From: Kineobactrum salinum
Lineage (GTDB): Bacteria > Pseudomonadota > Gammaproteobacteria > Pseudomonadales > Halieaceae
NCBI RefSeq assembly: GCF_010669285.1
Contig: NZ_CP048711.1
Coordinates: 3,844,001-3,908,000, forward strand
DNA: 64,000 bases
Direction of reading: 5' to 3'
Shown: one piece after another, positions 55,591 through 64,000 of the stretch
How the letters are laid out: every line of letters begins with the position of its first letter
Position numbering within the stretch: position 1 is the first letter of the stretch
Made by a program: the position numbers and the translations under genes
Notes under the pieces: generated by a model
Told to the model about the DNA's origin: nothing
What the model saw: only the letters and a program-made list of their open reading frames with translations
Database searches by the model: none

Positions 55591-56510
55591 TCAGTTCTGC
55601 GAAGGACGCCAAGACGGATTCTTAAAATGATCAGTGACAAAATCTACGAAGGCTCGTATCCGAGGGGGTAGTACACGTTCTTTCATAAACACCAGATAAA
55701 TACCTAGATCATCGCGAGCCTGAAACTCCTGAAGTAGCGGTACTAACTCACCTCGGTCAATCGCCGGCAGCGCGAGATGTTCCGCCATGCGGCCAATACC
55801 AAGATGGGCAAGGCACATGTAAGTGCTTGCTATACCGCTAATGCATTGAAAATTTCCGTCAACAGTTATGGATACCTCTTTACCATCAATGGTGAACGGC
55901 CAAGTATTGAGATGCTTTAACGGCCCGTCCCATCGAAGGCAGTTATGGTGTAGGAGGTCATTGGGGTGCTTTGGTGTGCCGTGTTGATTAATGTATTCTG
56001 GCGACGCAACGACGATACGCTGGAGATCTGCGAGTTTTTTGCAGGCGAGCGTGGAATCCTTCAAGTGGCCCATTCGCACTGCGAGATCAAAGCGGTCGTC
56101 GAATAAATCAGCGATCGTATCACTTAATGACAGGTTAATGCTCACGTCGGGATATATTTCGAGAAAGCGCGGTAGTAGGGGGCTATCTGATCAATGCCGA
56201 GATTGGTTGGAGCAGTGATACCAATTGGGCCATTGATGCTGGATTGCCACCCCGAAGTGTCAGCCTCGATCGCACTGAGTTCGGAGAGTAACTTGTTAGT
56301 TGATGCAAGGAAACGCTCGCCCTCCAGGGTGAGGCTTAAATGGCGTGTCGAGCGCCTCAGTAATGTGATGCCCAATCGTGCTTCGAGACTTTTAATGGTG
56401 CGGCTAACAAATGGTTGCGTGACTGAAAGCGTATGAGCTGCCTCGGTAAAGCTACCGAATTCGGCGACCGCCTTGAATACACGCATCTCTATTAAGCGAT
56501 TGTCTCTCAT
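55591..56510 (-). CDS. LysR-type regulator (apparent frameshift)
   Basis: The HTH half (MRDNRLIEMRVFKAVAEFGS, FTEAAHTLSVTQPFVSRTIK) and the effector half (LSDTIADLFDDRFDLAVRMG, VASPEYINQHGTPKHPNDLL) lie in two frames meeting near 56145-56185. Adding one C to a run of five (near 56181) gives IAPLLPRFLEIYPDVSINLS and one 306-residue protein, the normal length. Its location between the propeller-Rieske-atu unit and the atuD-like gene, on the same strand, makes it the best candidate regulator of the locus. Confidence 0.85.
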
Positions 56511-57039
56511 CTACCCAATGCCAACGCATCTTGCTTTGTTTCAAGTGCCAGCCATACTGCTACACTGACTACCGAATGCGGCTGAAACCTAACACCAAGT
56601 TCTACAGTATGTCAATAAGGTCACCAGGCATATCGCGTATCTGAAGACACGAATTATGGTTCGACTTCACGAGCCGCACCAGCAGGTACCCCCTGGTGCC
56701 GCTGGCTGAATCGCTGGGGAAGAGGAGAGCATGATTGTTTGGTGATATGAATCTCAGGAAAATCAGCCAGTGATGATCCCGCCTATGTACCGTCTAGCAA
56801 CTGGGATGCACGGCGATGATAGTACGGTGGTCCCTTGTATAGTGGTCGGAAACCGGCTCTTAACAGGTTGTTGAAAAAGCCCCGGAAGAACATTCCAAGC
56901 CATGTTTGCGGCACATGTCCGCAAACGTGGTAACGACAAATCAACCACTTAAGTGCCTGACTTTTTGATCGAACACAGTTTGGTCAATGACGCAGGCTGT
57001 TTTTCAACAGTTTGATGAGCAACAAAATTCTATCCGGCT
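56511..57039. other. Gene-free spacer with a MITE-like insertion
   Basis: 529 bp without a supported gene. The first 350 bp contain a short hairpin (GCACCAG...CTGGTGC, about 56676-56699). The last part (56862-57013) is a 152-bp element with inverted ends, listed separately. Confidence 0.6.
56862..57013. mobile_element. MITE-like element with inverted ends
   Basis: The ends carry TGTTGAAAAA (56869-56878) and its complement TTTTTCAACA (57000-57009), extended imperfectly by AACAGGT...GCC and GGC...GTTT. Inside is an 8-bp hairpin (GTTTGCGG-CACATGT-CCGCAAAC, 56904-56926). Length, inverted ends and lack of coding capacity fit a non-autonomous element or a collapsed insertion sequence. The parental family is not identified. 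Confidence 0.5.
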
Positions 57040-58200
57040 CTATGGCTCTTTGTGACCTGTCATACCGCAGCGCTTGGATATAATTTCCAGCATTATCTCG
57101 TCTGCTCCACCGCCGATTGACAGAACACGACAGTCTCGATACAGGCGTGATATAGGCGTTTCGCTCATGAATCCCATTCCACCAAAATACTGCAGACAGC
57201 TATCCGAAACTTTGCGGATCAATCTACCTGATGTCAATTTCGCCATCGAAGCGAGGAGGACGACCTCGCGGCCGGAGATGTAATCTTCCACGGCTCGATG
57301 AATGAGGGAGCGAAGCAACTCCACCTCGGTGCGAAGCTCGGCCAGTTTGAACCGCACGACCTGGTTATCGATAATTCGCCGCCCTTGGACTTTGCGTTCG
57401 GTCGCATATGCCTGGGCGTCGTCTATGGCTTTTTCCATAGGACGCAATGATGACGCTGCGACACATAGTCGCTCTTCCTGAAACTGTTCCATTTGGTATC
57501 TGAATCCAAGACCTTCTTGGCCTATCAAATGACGACGCGGCACGCGAACATCGTCGAAATGAAGTTGGGCTGTATCTGAGCTACGTAAACCCATTTTGTC
57601 GAGTTTGTGTGATACAGATACACCTTTGATATTCAGCGGCACGATGATTAGCGATTTTGAATTGTGCGCATCTCCTTCGTTTGTATTGGCCAACATGCAC
57701 ATCCAGTCGGCCTGTGCGCCATTTGTAATCCACATCTTGGTGCCATTGATGACATAGTCATCGCCGTTTTGGTAGGCCACAGTTGTGATCTGGCTTACGT
57801 CAGAACCTGCTCCAGGTTCGGAGACGCCAATGCAGGCCACCATGTCACCAGAGATCGCTGGTGACAAAAATTCCCGGCGAAGTTCATCAGAGCCATATCG
57901 GGCCAGGGCCGGAGTGGCCATGTCAGTTTGCACACCTATAGAGGTCGGTACACCCAGGCAATGAATCTCACCGAGCGTTTCCGCAAAAGCTAGCGCGTAG
58001 CTGTAGTCCAGCCCCAAGCCCCCGAAAAGCTCGGGCTTTGTGATCCCCAGCATGCCGAGATCACCAAGCTTTTTCATGATCTCGTGTGCTGGATAGTGGC
58101 ATCTGGCTTCCCATTCGTCGACGTATGGGTTTATCTCGGTCTCAATTAGCTTCCGTACTGATCTTTGTATCTCTAGATGCTGTTCACTATATACGCCCAT
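57040..58200 (-). CDS. atuD: Acyl-CoA dehydrogenase (AtuD-like)
   Basis: A 386-residue flavoenzyme: ISGDMVACIGVSEPGAGSDV (substrate-phosphate site), NGTKMWITNGAQADW, and C-terminal YFGGMGFMSETPISRLYRD with GGGADEIMLEIISKRCG. This matches the AtuD/LiuA group of dehydrogenases acting on citronellyl-CoA or other methyl-branched acyl-CoAs; catalytic base identity was not assigned. The ATG at 58200 has AAAGG about 10 nt upstream and the family N-terminus; a GTG at 58242 is possible. It lies on the same strand as the atu genes but is separated from them by the LysR gene. Confidence 0.85.
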   Translation of the reverse strand: MGVYSEQHLEIQRSVRKLIETEINPYVDEWEARCHYPAHEIMKKLGDLGMLGITKPELFGGLGLDYSYALAFAETLGEIHCLGVPTSIGVQTDMATPALARYGSDELRREFLSPAISGDMVACIGVSEPGAGSDVSQITTVAYQNGDDYVINGTKMWITNGAQADWMCMLANTNEGDAHNSKSLIIVPLNIKGVSVSHKLDKMGLRSSDTAQLHFDDVRVPRRHLIGQEGLGFRYQMEQFQEERLCVAASSLRPMEKAIDDAQAYATERKVQGRRIIDNQVVRFKLAELRTEVELLRSLIHRAVEDYISGREVVLLASMAKLTSGRLIRKVSDSCLQYFGGMGFMSETPISRLYRDCRVLSIGGGADEIMLEIISKRCGMTGHKEP

Positions 58201-58299
58201 CGTGAATAATGCCTTTCGATCAAAATTATAGATATTTGACACAAGCGACTGTATTGAGGAAAGGTGTCGCTTGGAACTTGATGGATTCAGTATCGTGCG

Positions 58300-59112
58300 C
58301 TAGAGATTGAAGTCTGGATGTCTTTTCTGAATCTCTGCGAATTCGCACTGAAAGTTCAGCCATGCTATGTATTCCGTGCCAAGATGCTTCTGTGTATATG
58401 TGGCATTCTCAGCAGAAACATGGATTGGCTTGGTGGATAGGCTTTCTGAGAGCATTTGCATCTTACATACCCGGTCGAACAAATAGAACCAAAATGCAGC
58501 TGAATCGATGCTATCCCGACTCGCAGCGAGAAGGCCATGATTTTGATGGATAACAATCTTATTCGCCATGAATGCCTCTGCGATTGCCCGGCCAGAATCA
58601 GACCCAACAGGCACCTTACCAGAACCCTCGGCAAGCACCGTGTGGTCGCCGTAGAATATGCACGCGTCTTGAGAAATTGGCTCTATCTCACGGCCCATAG
58701 AGGCCCAGGCGCCGCTGTTCAGAGCGTGAGCGTGGCATGAAGCTACAATGTCCGGGTTCATTTCATGCACTGCTGAGTGCAGGACATAGCCTGCCCGGTT
58801 AATGGCATAATCGCCCTCTATCACCTGGCCTTTGTGATCAACGAGGATCAGCATTGATTTGCGCACCTGACCGAAGGGTATGCACACCGGGTTGGTCCAG
58901 AAAAGCCCCTCATGCTCCGGATCTCGCACAGTCAGATGCCCTCCGAAGCCGACACCAAAGCCTTTATCCGCAAAGAAGCGACAGGCTGCTGCCAGACGTG
59001 CTTTCCGATGCTGTCGTTCTTCTTCCGTGCTGGAAAATTCAGGCTTGGTAGGAAAGATCAGATTGTCCTGCGTTGGGTTGTAAACCGACTCTTCTCTGGA
59101 GGTATTGATCAT
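58300..59112 (-). CDS. Class II aldolase/adducin-family protein
   Basis: A 270-residue zinc-dependent aldolase-like protein. Metal-binding histidines appear in the SCHAHALNSGAWASMG segment and in IHQNHGLLA, and the phosphate/acid pocket in GFGGHLTVRDPEHEGLFW. Members act on small hydroxy- or oxo-acids; many in catabolic loci have unknown substrates. ATG at 59112 is preferred over GTG at 59139. It is upstream of and co-oriented with the atuD-like gene (about 100 bp apart) and divergent from the esterase gene. Confidence 0.85.
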   Translation of the reverse strand: MINTSREESVYNPTQDNLIFPTKPEFSSTEEERQHRKARLAAACRFFADKGFGVGFGGHLTVRDPEHEGLFWTNPVCIPFGQVRKSMLILVDHKGQVIEGDYAINRAGYVLHSAVHEMNPDIVASCHAHALNSGAWASMGREIEPISQDACIFYGDHTVLAEGSGKVPVGSDSGRAIAEAFMANKIVIHQNHGLLAASRDSIDSAAFWFYLFDRVCKMQMLSESLSTKPIHVSAENATYTQKHLGTEYIAWLNFQCEFAEIQKRHPDFNL

Positions 59113-59337
59113 TAAACTACAGCCTCTTCCTATATCCACAATTTCGAGTCCATAGCGTAAAGCCCTATCAGAGCGTTGATTACCCCTTTATATCGGATAA
59201 CTCTTATGTTCCTCGTTGGCTTGTTCCCTTTAATCCTATCGGGTAGCGTTATTTGTCCCCAAGATCAATGGCTTAGCACCTGTTATGAGGGAGTCAGCAT
59301 CAATAATTAATACATATGCAAAACGAGGGATACTGGC

Positions 59338-60963
59338 ATGAAAATATCAGCGAATAATGCAAGATTAGTTTTGTTACATGCTGTGATATTGTTAGCGGTT
59401 CGGGTAGAGGCACGGGAGGTGGCAGTAACGCCGGTTCGTTCCTGTGAGAGTTTAACAAGCCTGAGCCTTCTCAACAAAACAGTCGATAGTGCGACTTTGG
59501 TCAGTACCACGGTCTCCGCACCAGAGTATTGCAACGTTCAGCTTACGGTCGATTCCCCCGCCCAGGCGTCTTTTCGTGTTGCAGTATTCCTGCCTACCGA
59601 AACCTGGAACGGCCGCTTCGTCGGTACCGGAGGAGCGGGATTCTCAGCAGGTGGCCTCGACACGCCTTGCTCTTGGGGCGTTGGCGGCGGATATACACCG
59701 TGTGCGATTAACGCAGGATACGCGACAGCAAGCACGGATGGTGGGACGCAGGGCGCGTCGTTCCCACTGAACCCAGACAACACTCTCAACTTGCCCGTTA
59801 TAGATGCCTGGAGTCACCTGGCCCTCCATGAAACGGCCGTGGCGGCAAAGGAGCTAATGTCGCTCTTCTACGGCACCGGGCCGTCATACTCCTATTTCTA
59901 TGGTGGTTCGGGTGGCGGGCGCCAGGCGCTTATGTTGGCGCAACGCTCTCCCAATGACTACGATGGTATTGCAGCTTTCTGGCCGGCACTGGACCTTGCG
60001 CGGCTGCTTCCCGGTGTGCTGTGGCCGCAGGTGGTGATGAATGTCGAAGGTCATTTTATCCCACAGTCCACGTTCAATGCGGTGAACGATAAGGTGATCA
60101 ATGAATGTGATGAGCTGGATGGCGTGCAGGACGACATCATCTCAAACTGGCAAGAGTGTGAATTCGATGCTCATACCCTGGTCGGCGATTTGCTGACCGC
60201 TGAAGAAGCTGAGATTATCAATAAGATTTGGCAAGGTCCACGCACTGTGGATGGCGAGTTTCTTTGGTTCGGACCGCCACATGGAACGCCACTTGATCGC
60301 CTTGCAACCACGGTGACGTCCTCCGACGGAGCTACACACCCAGCGCCGAGGTCGGATTCTTTGGTTTGGATCGCCCAGTGGGTCCTGCAGGATCCCACGT
60401 TCGACTGGCGTACGATTACTTACGAATCCTTCACTCAAATCTTTGAGCAGTCAGTGGCGATGTGGGATGCACGGGTTGGCGCGGGTGATCCGGATTTATC
60501 AGCATTTCGAGAAGTCGGCGGCAAGTTGATCATGACCCACGGTACCTTTGACAATGGCATTCCTATGGAGGGTACCGTCGGCTACTACAATAATATCGCA
60601 ACGTCGCTAGGTGGAATGAACAAAGCTCATCAGGTCGCAAGACTATTCCTGAGCCCCGGTGGCGGACACGACAGAATCATCCTGGGACACCCACATCCTG
60701 GTTTAATGCCGACCGGATACGTAGGTGCCACACCCAGTCCTGGCAGCGTGCTAGAAGCGCTTGTGAAGTGGGTCGAGAACCACCAGCCACCCCGCAAACT
60801 GCTCGGCTTCGCGCAGGGGCAAGGCGCAGTGCCCGGTATGACCAGGCCGCTGTGCATGTATCCCCTGGTGGCACGCTATAAAGGCCGTGGCGACACCGCG
60901 GACAGCAAAAACTTTATCTGTCACAAGAGCTTTGGCCCACCTGGAAAGCCGTTTGATAAATAG
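59338..60963 (+). CDS. Tannase/feruloyl esterase-family secreted hydrolase
   Basis: A 541-residue alpha/beta-hydrolase with a signal peptide (about 1-25). Nucleophile elbow FYGGSGGGRQALMLAQ, the acid region MTHGTFDNGIPMEGTVGYYN, and the histidine in LSPGGGHDRI. In canonical members the serine and histidine are each next to a cysteine (CS-D-HC motif, joined by a disulfide); here both positions are changed (G-S and H-D). The lid domain is about residues 210-390. It lies divergent from the aldolase with GAGGGATA before the ATG. Substrate unknown. Confidence 0.82.
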   Translation: MKISANNARLVLLHAVILLAVRVEAREVAVTPVRSCESLTSLSLLNKTVDSATLVSTTVSAPEYCNVQLTVDSPAQASFRVAVFLPTETWNGRFVGTGGAGFSAGGLDTPCSWGVGGGYTPCAINAGYATASTDGGTQGASFPLNPDNTLNLPVIDAWSHLALHETAVAAKELMSLFYGTGPSYSYFYGGSGGGRQALMLAQRSPNDYDGIAAFWPALDLARLLPGVLWPQVVMNVEGHFIPQSTFNAVNDKVINECDELDGVQDDIISNWQECEFDAHTLVGDLLTAEEAEIINKIWQGPRTVDGEFLWFGPPHGTPLDRLATTVTSSDGATHPAPRSDSLVWIAQWVLQDPTFDWRTITYESFTQIFEQSVAMWDARVGAGDPDLSAFREVGGKLIMTHGTFDNGIPMEGTVGYYNNIATSLGGMNKAHQVARLFLSPGGGHDRIILGHPHPGLMPTGYVGATPSPGSVLEALVKWVENHQPPRKLLGFAQGQGAVPGMTRPLCMYPLVARYKGRGDTADSKNFICHKSFGPPGKPFDK

Positions 60964-61477
60964 GCCACGGAAGAGTTCGAAATAATGGCCCGAGTCCGCT
61001 AAAGGCGGGCCATTATATCGAGGCAAATGGGTTCTACCCCAACTGCCTGAATGGGTAGCAAGCGCTTGTGAGACGCCCTGAGCTGATAAGGCGCTGTGAT
61101 GGGTGACTAGGAGATGACTCTGCCGACGAACCGGTAACTGGCACAGGTCCCAGGTGCATATCCGCGCCAGACCTTTACCTCCGGAAGACGTAACGTGCAG
61201 CTATACACCTAGCGGCGGCTCAGATACTGGTAGAGAACAACGCGATCCTCGATAGCTGCCATATGTGTCCCTGCACCAGCATCACGAGTATGCAGCCGAA
61301 ACTTTTTCGGAGGTTACAAGCTATCTGCTGAGTCCTGGGCTGAAGCCAGTATCCGACTGAAGTCGGAGGGGTTGCTTCTTCCCGAGGACGCTACAGATCA
61401 ACCTGGAAGTGCCAATGGGGGCCAATCAGTTCCTCCCGCAGATGATGAAGCGCATACCGCCTCTAATTCAGCTCCCA
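60964..61477. other. Gene-free convergent spacer
   Basis: 514 bp between the convergent esterase and sulfatase genes. Apart from the hairpin at 60982-61016 I see no gene, repeat or RNA that I can support. Confidence 0.6.
60982..61016 (+). terminator. Hairpin after the esterase gene
   Basis: ATAATGGCCCG pairs with CGGGCCATTAT over 11 bp around a 13-nt loop, 18 bp after the stop. There is no T-run after it, so it may be a 3' stabiliser or a factor-assisted terminator. Confidence 0.55.
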
Positions 61478-63901
61478 TTATTCCAAATGATCAAGAATAT
61501 CGATATGGACCTTCTCAATCTGCCCATTAAATGGCCCGCCGTCTGTATAGTCGGTGGCAACGGGTATGCCAATATCCTCGCCGATAGCAAAGGATTCGCC
61601 TTGATCAACCATACGCACGCGATGCGGGAAATACGCGGAGCCGACCTGCCGCCCGTTGATGTGAAGCGAGACGTCAACGCCCGGCTCGTCGGCTCGGTAG
61701 CGGACCTCATACCCGATCACCGCGGGTCCTGGCGTGACGACCTCGTCTGCCGTCAAGCGGAAATGATGCCGTGGCTGATCGGAGAATGCTTCAACAACAA
61801 CCGGTCTGCCGTCCTTCAGAAAGAAGCTCCAGCCACTGAACTTGCTACCCACTGAAGTCATTACACCTTGGCCGGCTCTTTCCGGGATGATTACATGGGC
61901 ATTGAGGCTATAGGACCGATTCAGGATGGGGGCAACATTGGCGCGTTCCAACTCGACGCCCGGTCCCCAATAGGTGTAGCGTGAGCGAGATGGCACGTGC
62001 GCCCGTTGTTCCGCGGTGAACCGCGCACGCGTGACCGAATTGTCAATCGGCAGTACGTCATTGTCGCGAGCCTCTTTCCACCAGAGCTTCTTCAGTGATT
62101 CGAGCTTTTCCGGATTCTGCCTCGCGAGATCGGTGGATTGACTGAAATCGCGCCGTAGATTGTATAATTCCCACTGATATGCCGTGGGTGAAGGGGGTGG
62201 TTCGTTAAAGGCTGCCGCCAGCGCAGCCTTGGGCGGGGTGGTCGAGGCCATCCATCCGTTCGCATATATTGCGCGGTTCCCAAGAATTTCAAAATATTGA
62301 ACGCGTGGCACTGCCGGTGCCTCGGTATCATTGAAGCCGGCCATCATGCTTTTTCCATCGAGAGATTGCTGCGGAGTGCCGTCCACGATCTCGGGCGGCG
62401 GCAGCTTCGCTGCTTCAAGGATGGTAGGCGCGATATCGATCAGATGTTGGAACTGCGGCCGAATACCACCGGTGCGCTGGATATGCGTGCGCCAGGAAAC
62501 AACCATGCCAGTGCGGGTTCCGCCGAGGTGTGACGCAATACGCTTGGCATAGCGAAACGGCGTGTTCATGGCCATAGCCCAGCCTGCCGGGTAATGGGCT
62601 TTCGCATCCGGCCCGCCCAGTAGGTCGATCGAATCGAGGAGCCAACTCTCAGGTTCGGGTGGTCGGTTAATCAGGGCACCCAGATCGTTCGTGGTTCCCA
62701 GCCTGCCACCTTGCGTACTGGCGCCATTATCACCCTGTATGAAGATGATCAATGTGTTGTCCAGTTCATCCATGCGCTCAAGCTCTGCGATCACACGCCC
62801 GAACTGGTGATCAAAATGGGCTACCTGGGCTGCATAAACCTCCATCAAGCGCGCCGCGATCCGTCTCTGGTCAGTCGTCAGATCGGACCAGGCTGAAATA
62901 TGCGCGGGTAGTGGATTAAGTTGCGCTGTGCGTGGAATTATCCCCGCATTCTTCTGTCGGGCGAAAATATCCTCCTGTGCCTTATTCCAGCCTTGATCGA
63001 ACCTGCCTTGAAATTTTTCGATCCATGCTCTTGGCGCTTGAATTGGCGCATGAGCGGTTCCAGGTGCGAGATAGGCAAAGAAGGGCTGCTTGGGGGCCGC
63101 CGCCTTCTGGTTGCGGAGCCAGCGGATTAGGTCATCCGCAAGCAACTGGTCGAGGTGTTGCCCTTCGGGAGGACGGATACGGGAGGTCCCCTGTATCAAA
63201 GCTGGCGCCCACTGGTCGGTCTGCGAACCGATAAAACCATAAAAATGTTCGAATCCCAGCGATGTAGGCCAGTTGTCGAAAGGGCCCGACGTGGAGATTT
63301 GAGATATCGGCACGTTGTGATGCTTGCCAAACATCGCGGTACTGTAACCATTGTATTTCAGGATGGATGCGATTGTGGCGGCGTTTTTTGGAATTTCGCT
63401 GTTGTAACCGGGAAAGCCAGTGGCGACCTCCGGGATAATTCCTGTACCCACCGCGTGATGGTTACGCCCGGTCAGAAGCGCGGCCCGACTCGGAGAGCAC
63501 ACGGCGGTGGTATGGAAGTTGTTGTAGACGAGCCCTCCTTCAGCAAGTTGATCGAGGGTAGGTGTGTCAATGAGGCCGCCGAATGTGCTGGCCGCAGCGA
63601 AACCGACGTCATCGGTCATGACAAGCAGGACGTTTGGCGCACCTTGTGGAGCGCGGACGCGAGGGGAAAAGTGAGACCTCGAGTCCTCAGCCGTTTCCCT
63701 GATGACGCCACGGAAGGGCGGAGCCGGATGAGGCAGGACACGCCTGTCGTCCGAGGATGCCGACATTGAAGACCAAGTACCTTTCCGAGGCTCGTCCATT
63801 TCCGTTGCGACGGCCAGATAGTCACCTCCCATCTGCGTGTCAGTCGCTGTTGCCGGCACGCAGAACAGGAGGCTGGCAGCCATCGCGAGGACTTCTTTCA
63901 T
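61478..63901 (-). CDS. Secreted type I sulfatase (arylsulfatase)
   Basis: An 807-residue protein with a signal peptide (MKEVLAMAASLLFCVPATAT). The sulfatase domain has NVLLVMTDDVGFAAAS (metal Asp pair), CSPSRAALLTGRNHH (C-x-P-x-R, the cysteine converted to formylglycine) and IIFIQGDNGAS (second metal site). A C-terminal region of about 190 residues (from about 615; SLNAHVIIPE, YEVRYRADEPGVDVSLHING) looks like a beta-sandwich that may bind the substrate. No formylglycine-generating enzyme is in the window. It hydrolyses sulfate esters in the periplasm or outside the cell. Confidence 0.9.
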   Translation of the reverse strand: MKEVLAMAASLLFCVPATATDTQMGGDYLAVATEMDEPRKGTWSSMSASSDDRRVLPHPAPPFRGVIRETAEDSRSHFSPRVRAPQGAPNVLLVMTDDVGFAAASTFGGLIDTPTLDQLAEGGLVYNNFHTTAVCSPSRAALLTGRNHHAVGTGIIPEVATGFPGYNSEIPKNAATIASILKYNGYSTAMFGKHHNVPISQISTSGPFDNWPTSLGFEHFYGFIGSQTDQWAPALIQGTSRIRPPEGQHLDQLLADDLIRWLRNQKAAAPKQPFFAYLAPGTAHAPIQAPRAWIEKFQGRFDQGWNKAQEDIFARQKNAGIIPRTAQLNPLPAHISAWSDLTTDQRRIAARLMEVYAAQVAHFDHQFGRVIAELERMDELDNTLIIFIQGDNGASTQGGRLGTTNDLGALINRPPEPESWLLDSIDLLGGPDAKAHYPAGWAMAMNTPFRYAKRIASHLGGTRTGMVVSWRTHIQRTGGIRPQFQHLIDIAPTILEAAKLPPPEIVDGTPQQSLDGKSMMAGFNDTEAPAVPRVQYFEILGNRAIYANGWMASTTPPKAALAAAFNEPPPSPTAYQWELYNLRRDFSQSTDLARQNPEKLESLKKLWWKEARDNDVLPIDNSVTRARFTAEQRAHVPSRSRYTYWGPGVELERANVAPILNRSYSLNAHVIIPERAGQGVMTSVGSKFSGWSFFLKDGRPVVVEAFSDQPRHHFRLTADEVVTPGPAVIGYEVRYRADEPGVDVSLHINGRQVGSAYFPHRVRMVDQGESFAIGEDIGIPVATDYTDGGPFNGQIEKVHIDILDHLE

Positions 63902-64000
63902 CTGCCGCAAGCTGGTACCTGGAAATCGGGATGCCGAAGAACTCCTTCGGCCGATGATTCGTCCCCCATCGGAATGCTTGTCGAACCACTTCTGCCTATG

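Noticed and set aside
1-64000. CRISPR arrays, tRNA and rRNA genes
   Set aside because: No regularly spaced direct repeats of 24-40 bp were seen and no tRNA cloverleaf or rRNA sequence was recognised by eye; a tRNAscan-SE run would settle the tRNA question.

Overview
The window looks like a chromosome segment of a marine gammaproteobacterium, probably Halieaceae or a near relative. The evidence is the Pseudomonas-type gene order ffh-rpsP-rimM-trmD-rplS, xerD-dsbC-(alaC)-hom-thrC-recJ-prfB-lysS and xseA/guaB-guaA, G+C-rich core codons, and a large terpenoid or branched-acid catabolic locus. This placement rests on synteny and recognised families only; no database search was possible.

Positions 1-27266 are dense housekeeping DNA: a NUDIX tail, gamma-carbonic anhydrase, a CorC-type transporter, SRP and ribosome genes, tyrosine recombinase XerD, threonine biosynthesis, RecJ, release factor 2 with its programmed frameshift, LysRS, and a compact signalling block (histidine kinase, receiver, receiver-cyclase) divergent from a Crp/Fnr regulator. 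Three copies of a striking stem-loop element sit between these genes: one after the DUF1289 gene and two, inverted, between alaC and hom. Each has a 52-nt conserved core held by a 30-31 bp stem whose sequence differs completely between copies.

Positions 27248-33624 are a decayed island inserted at the 3' end of guaA. It is bounded by a 19-bp near-perfect direct repeat and carries GACGGTAAA-type repeats at both ends. Inside are an internally deleted tyrosine integrase, a HicA-like ORF with a nonsense codon plus its HTH partner, an AlpA-like regulator, a HipB/HipA module, and fragments of a LysR regulator, an IS3-family transposase and a PepSY-type membrane protein.

Positions 33.6-43.9 kb form a mosaic of intact and eroded accessory genes: an APC permease, an aldo/keto reductase divergent from an ArsR-like regulator across a long palindrome, GFA and DUF6958 proteins, PEP carboxykinase, a SulP transporter and a YjdM/PhnA-like zinc-ribbon protein.

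Positions 43.9-59.1 kb are a minus-strand catabolic locus: beta-propeller, Rieske protein, giant fused indolepyruvate:ferredoxin oxidoreductase, and AtuC-, AtuE-, AtuF- and AtuA-like proteins in one probable operon, preceded by a LysR regulator, an AtuD-like acyl-CoA dehydrogenase and a class II aldolase. The plausible theme is CoA-dependent breakdown of methyl-branched (acyclic terpene-like) acids. A divergent tannase/feruloyl-esterase-family protein and a large secreted sulfatase finish the window.

Five genes (ffh, recJ, xseA, alpA-like, lysR) each need exactly one extra base, all placeable in G or C runs, to read as full-length proteins. This is more likely a systematic homopolymer undercall in the assembly than biology.
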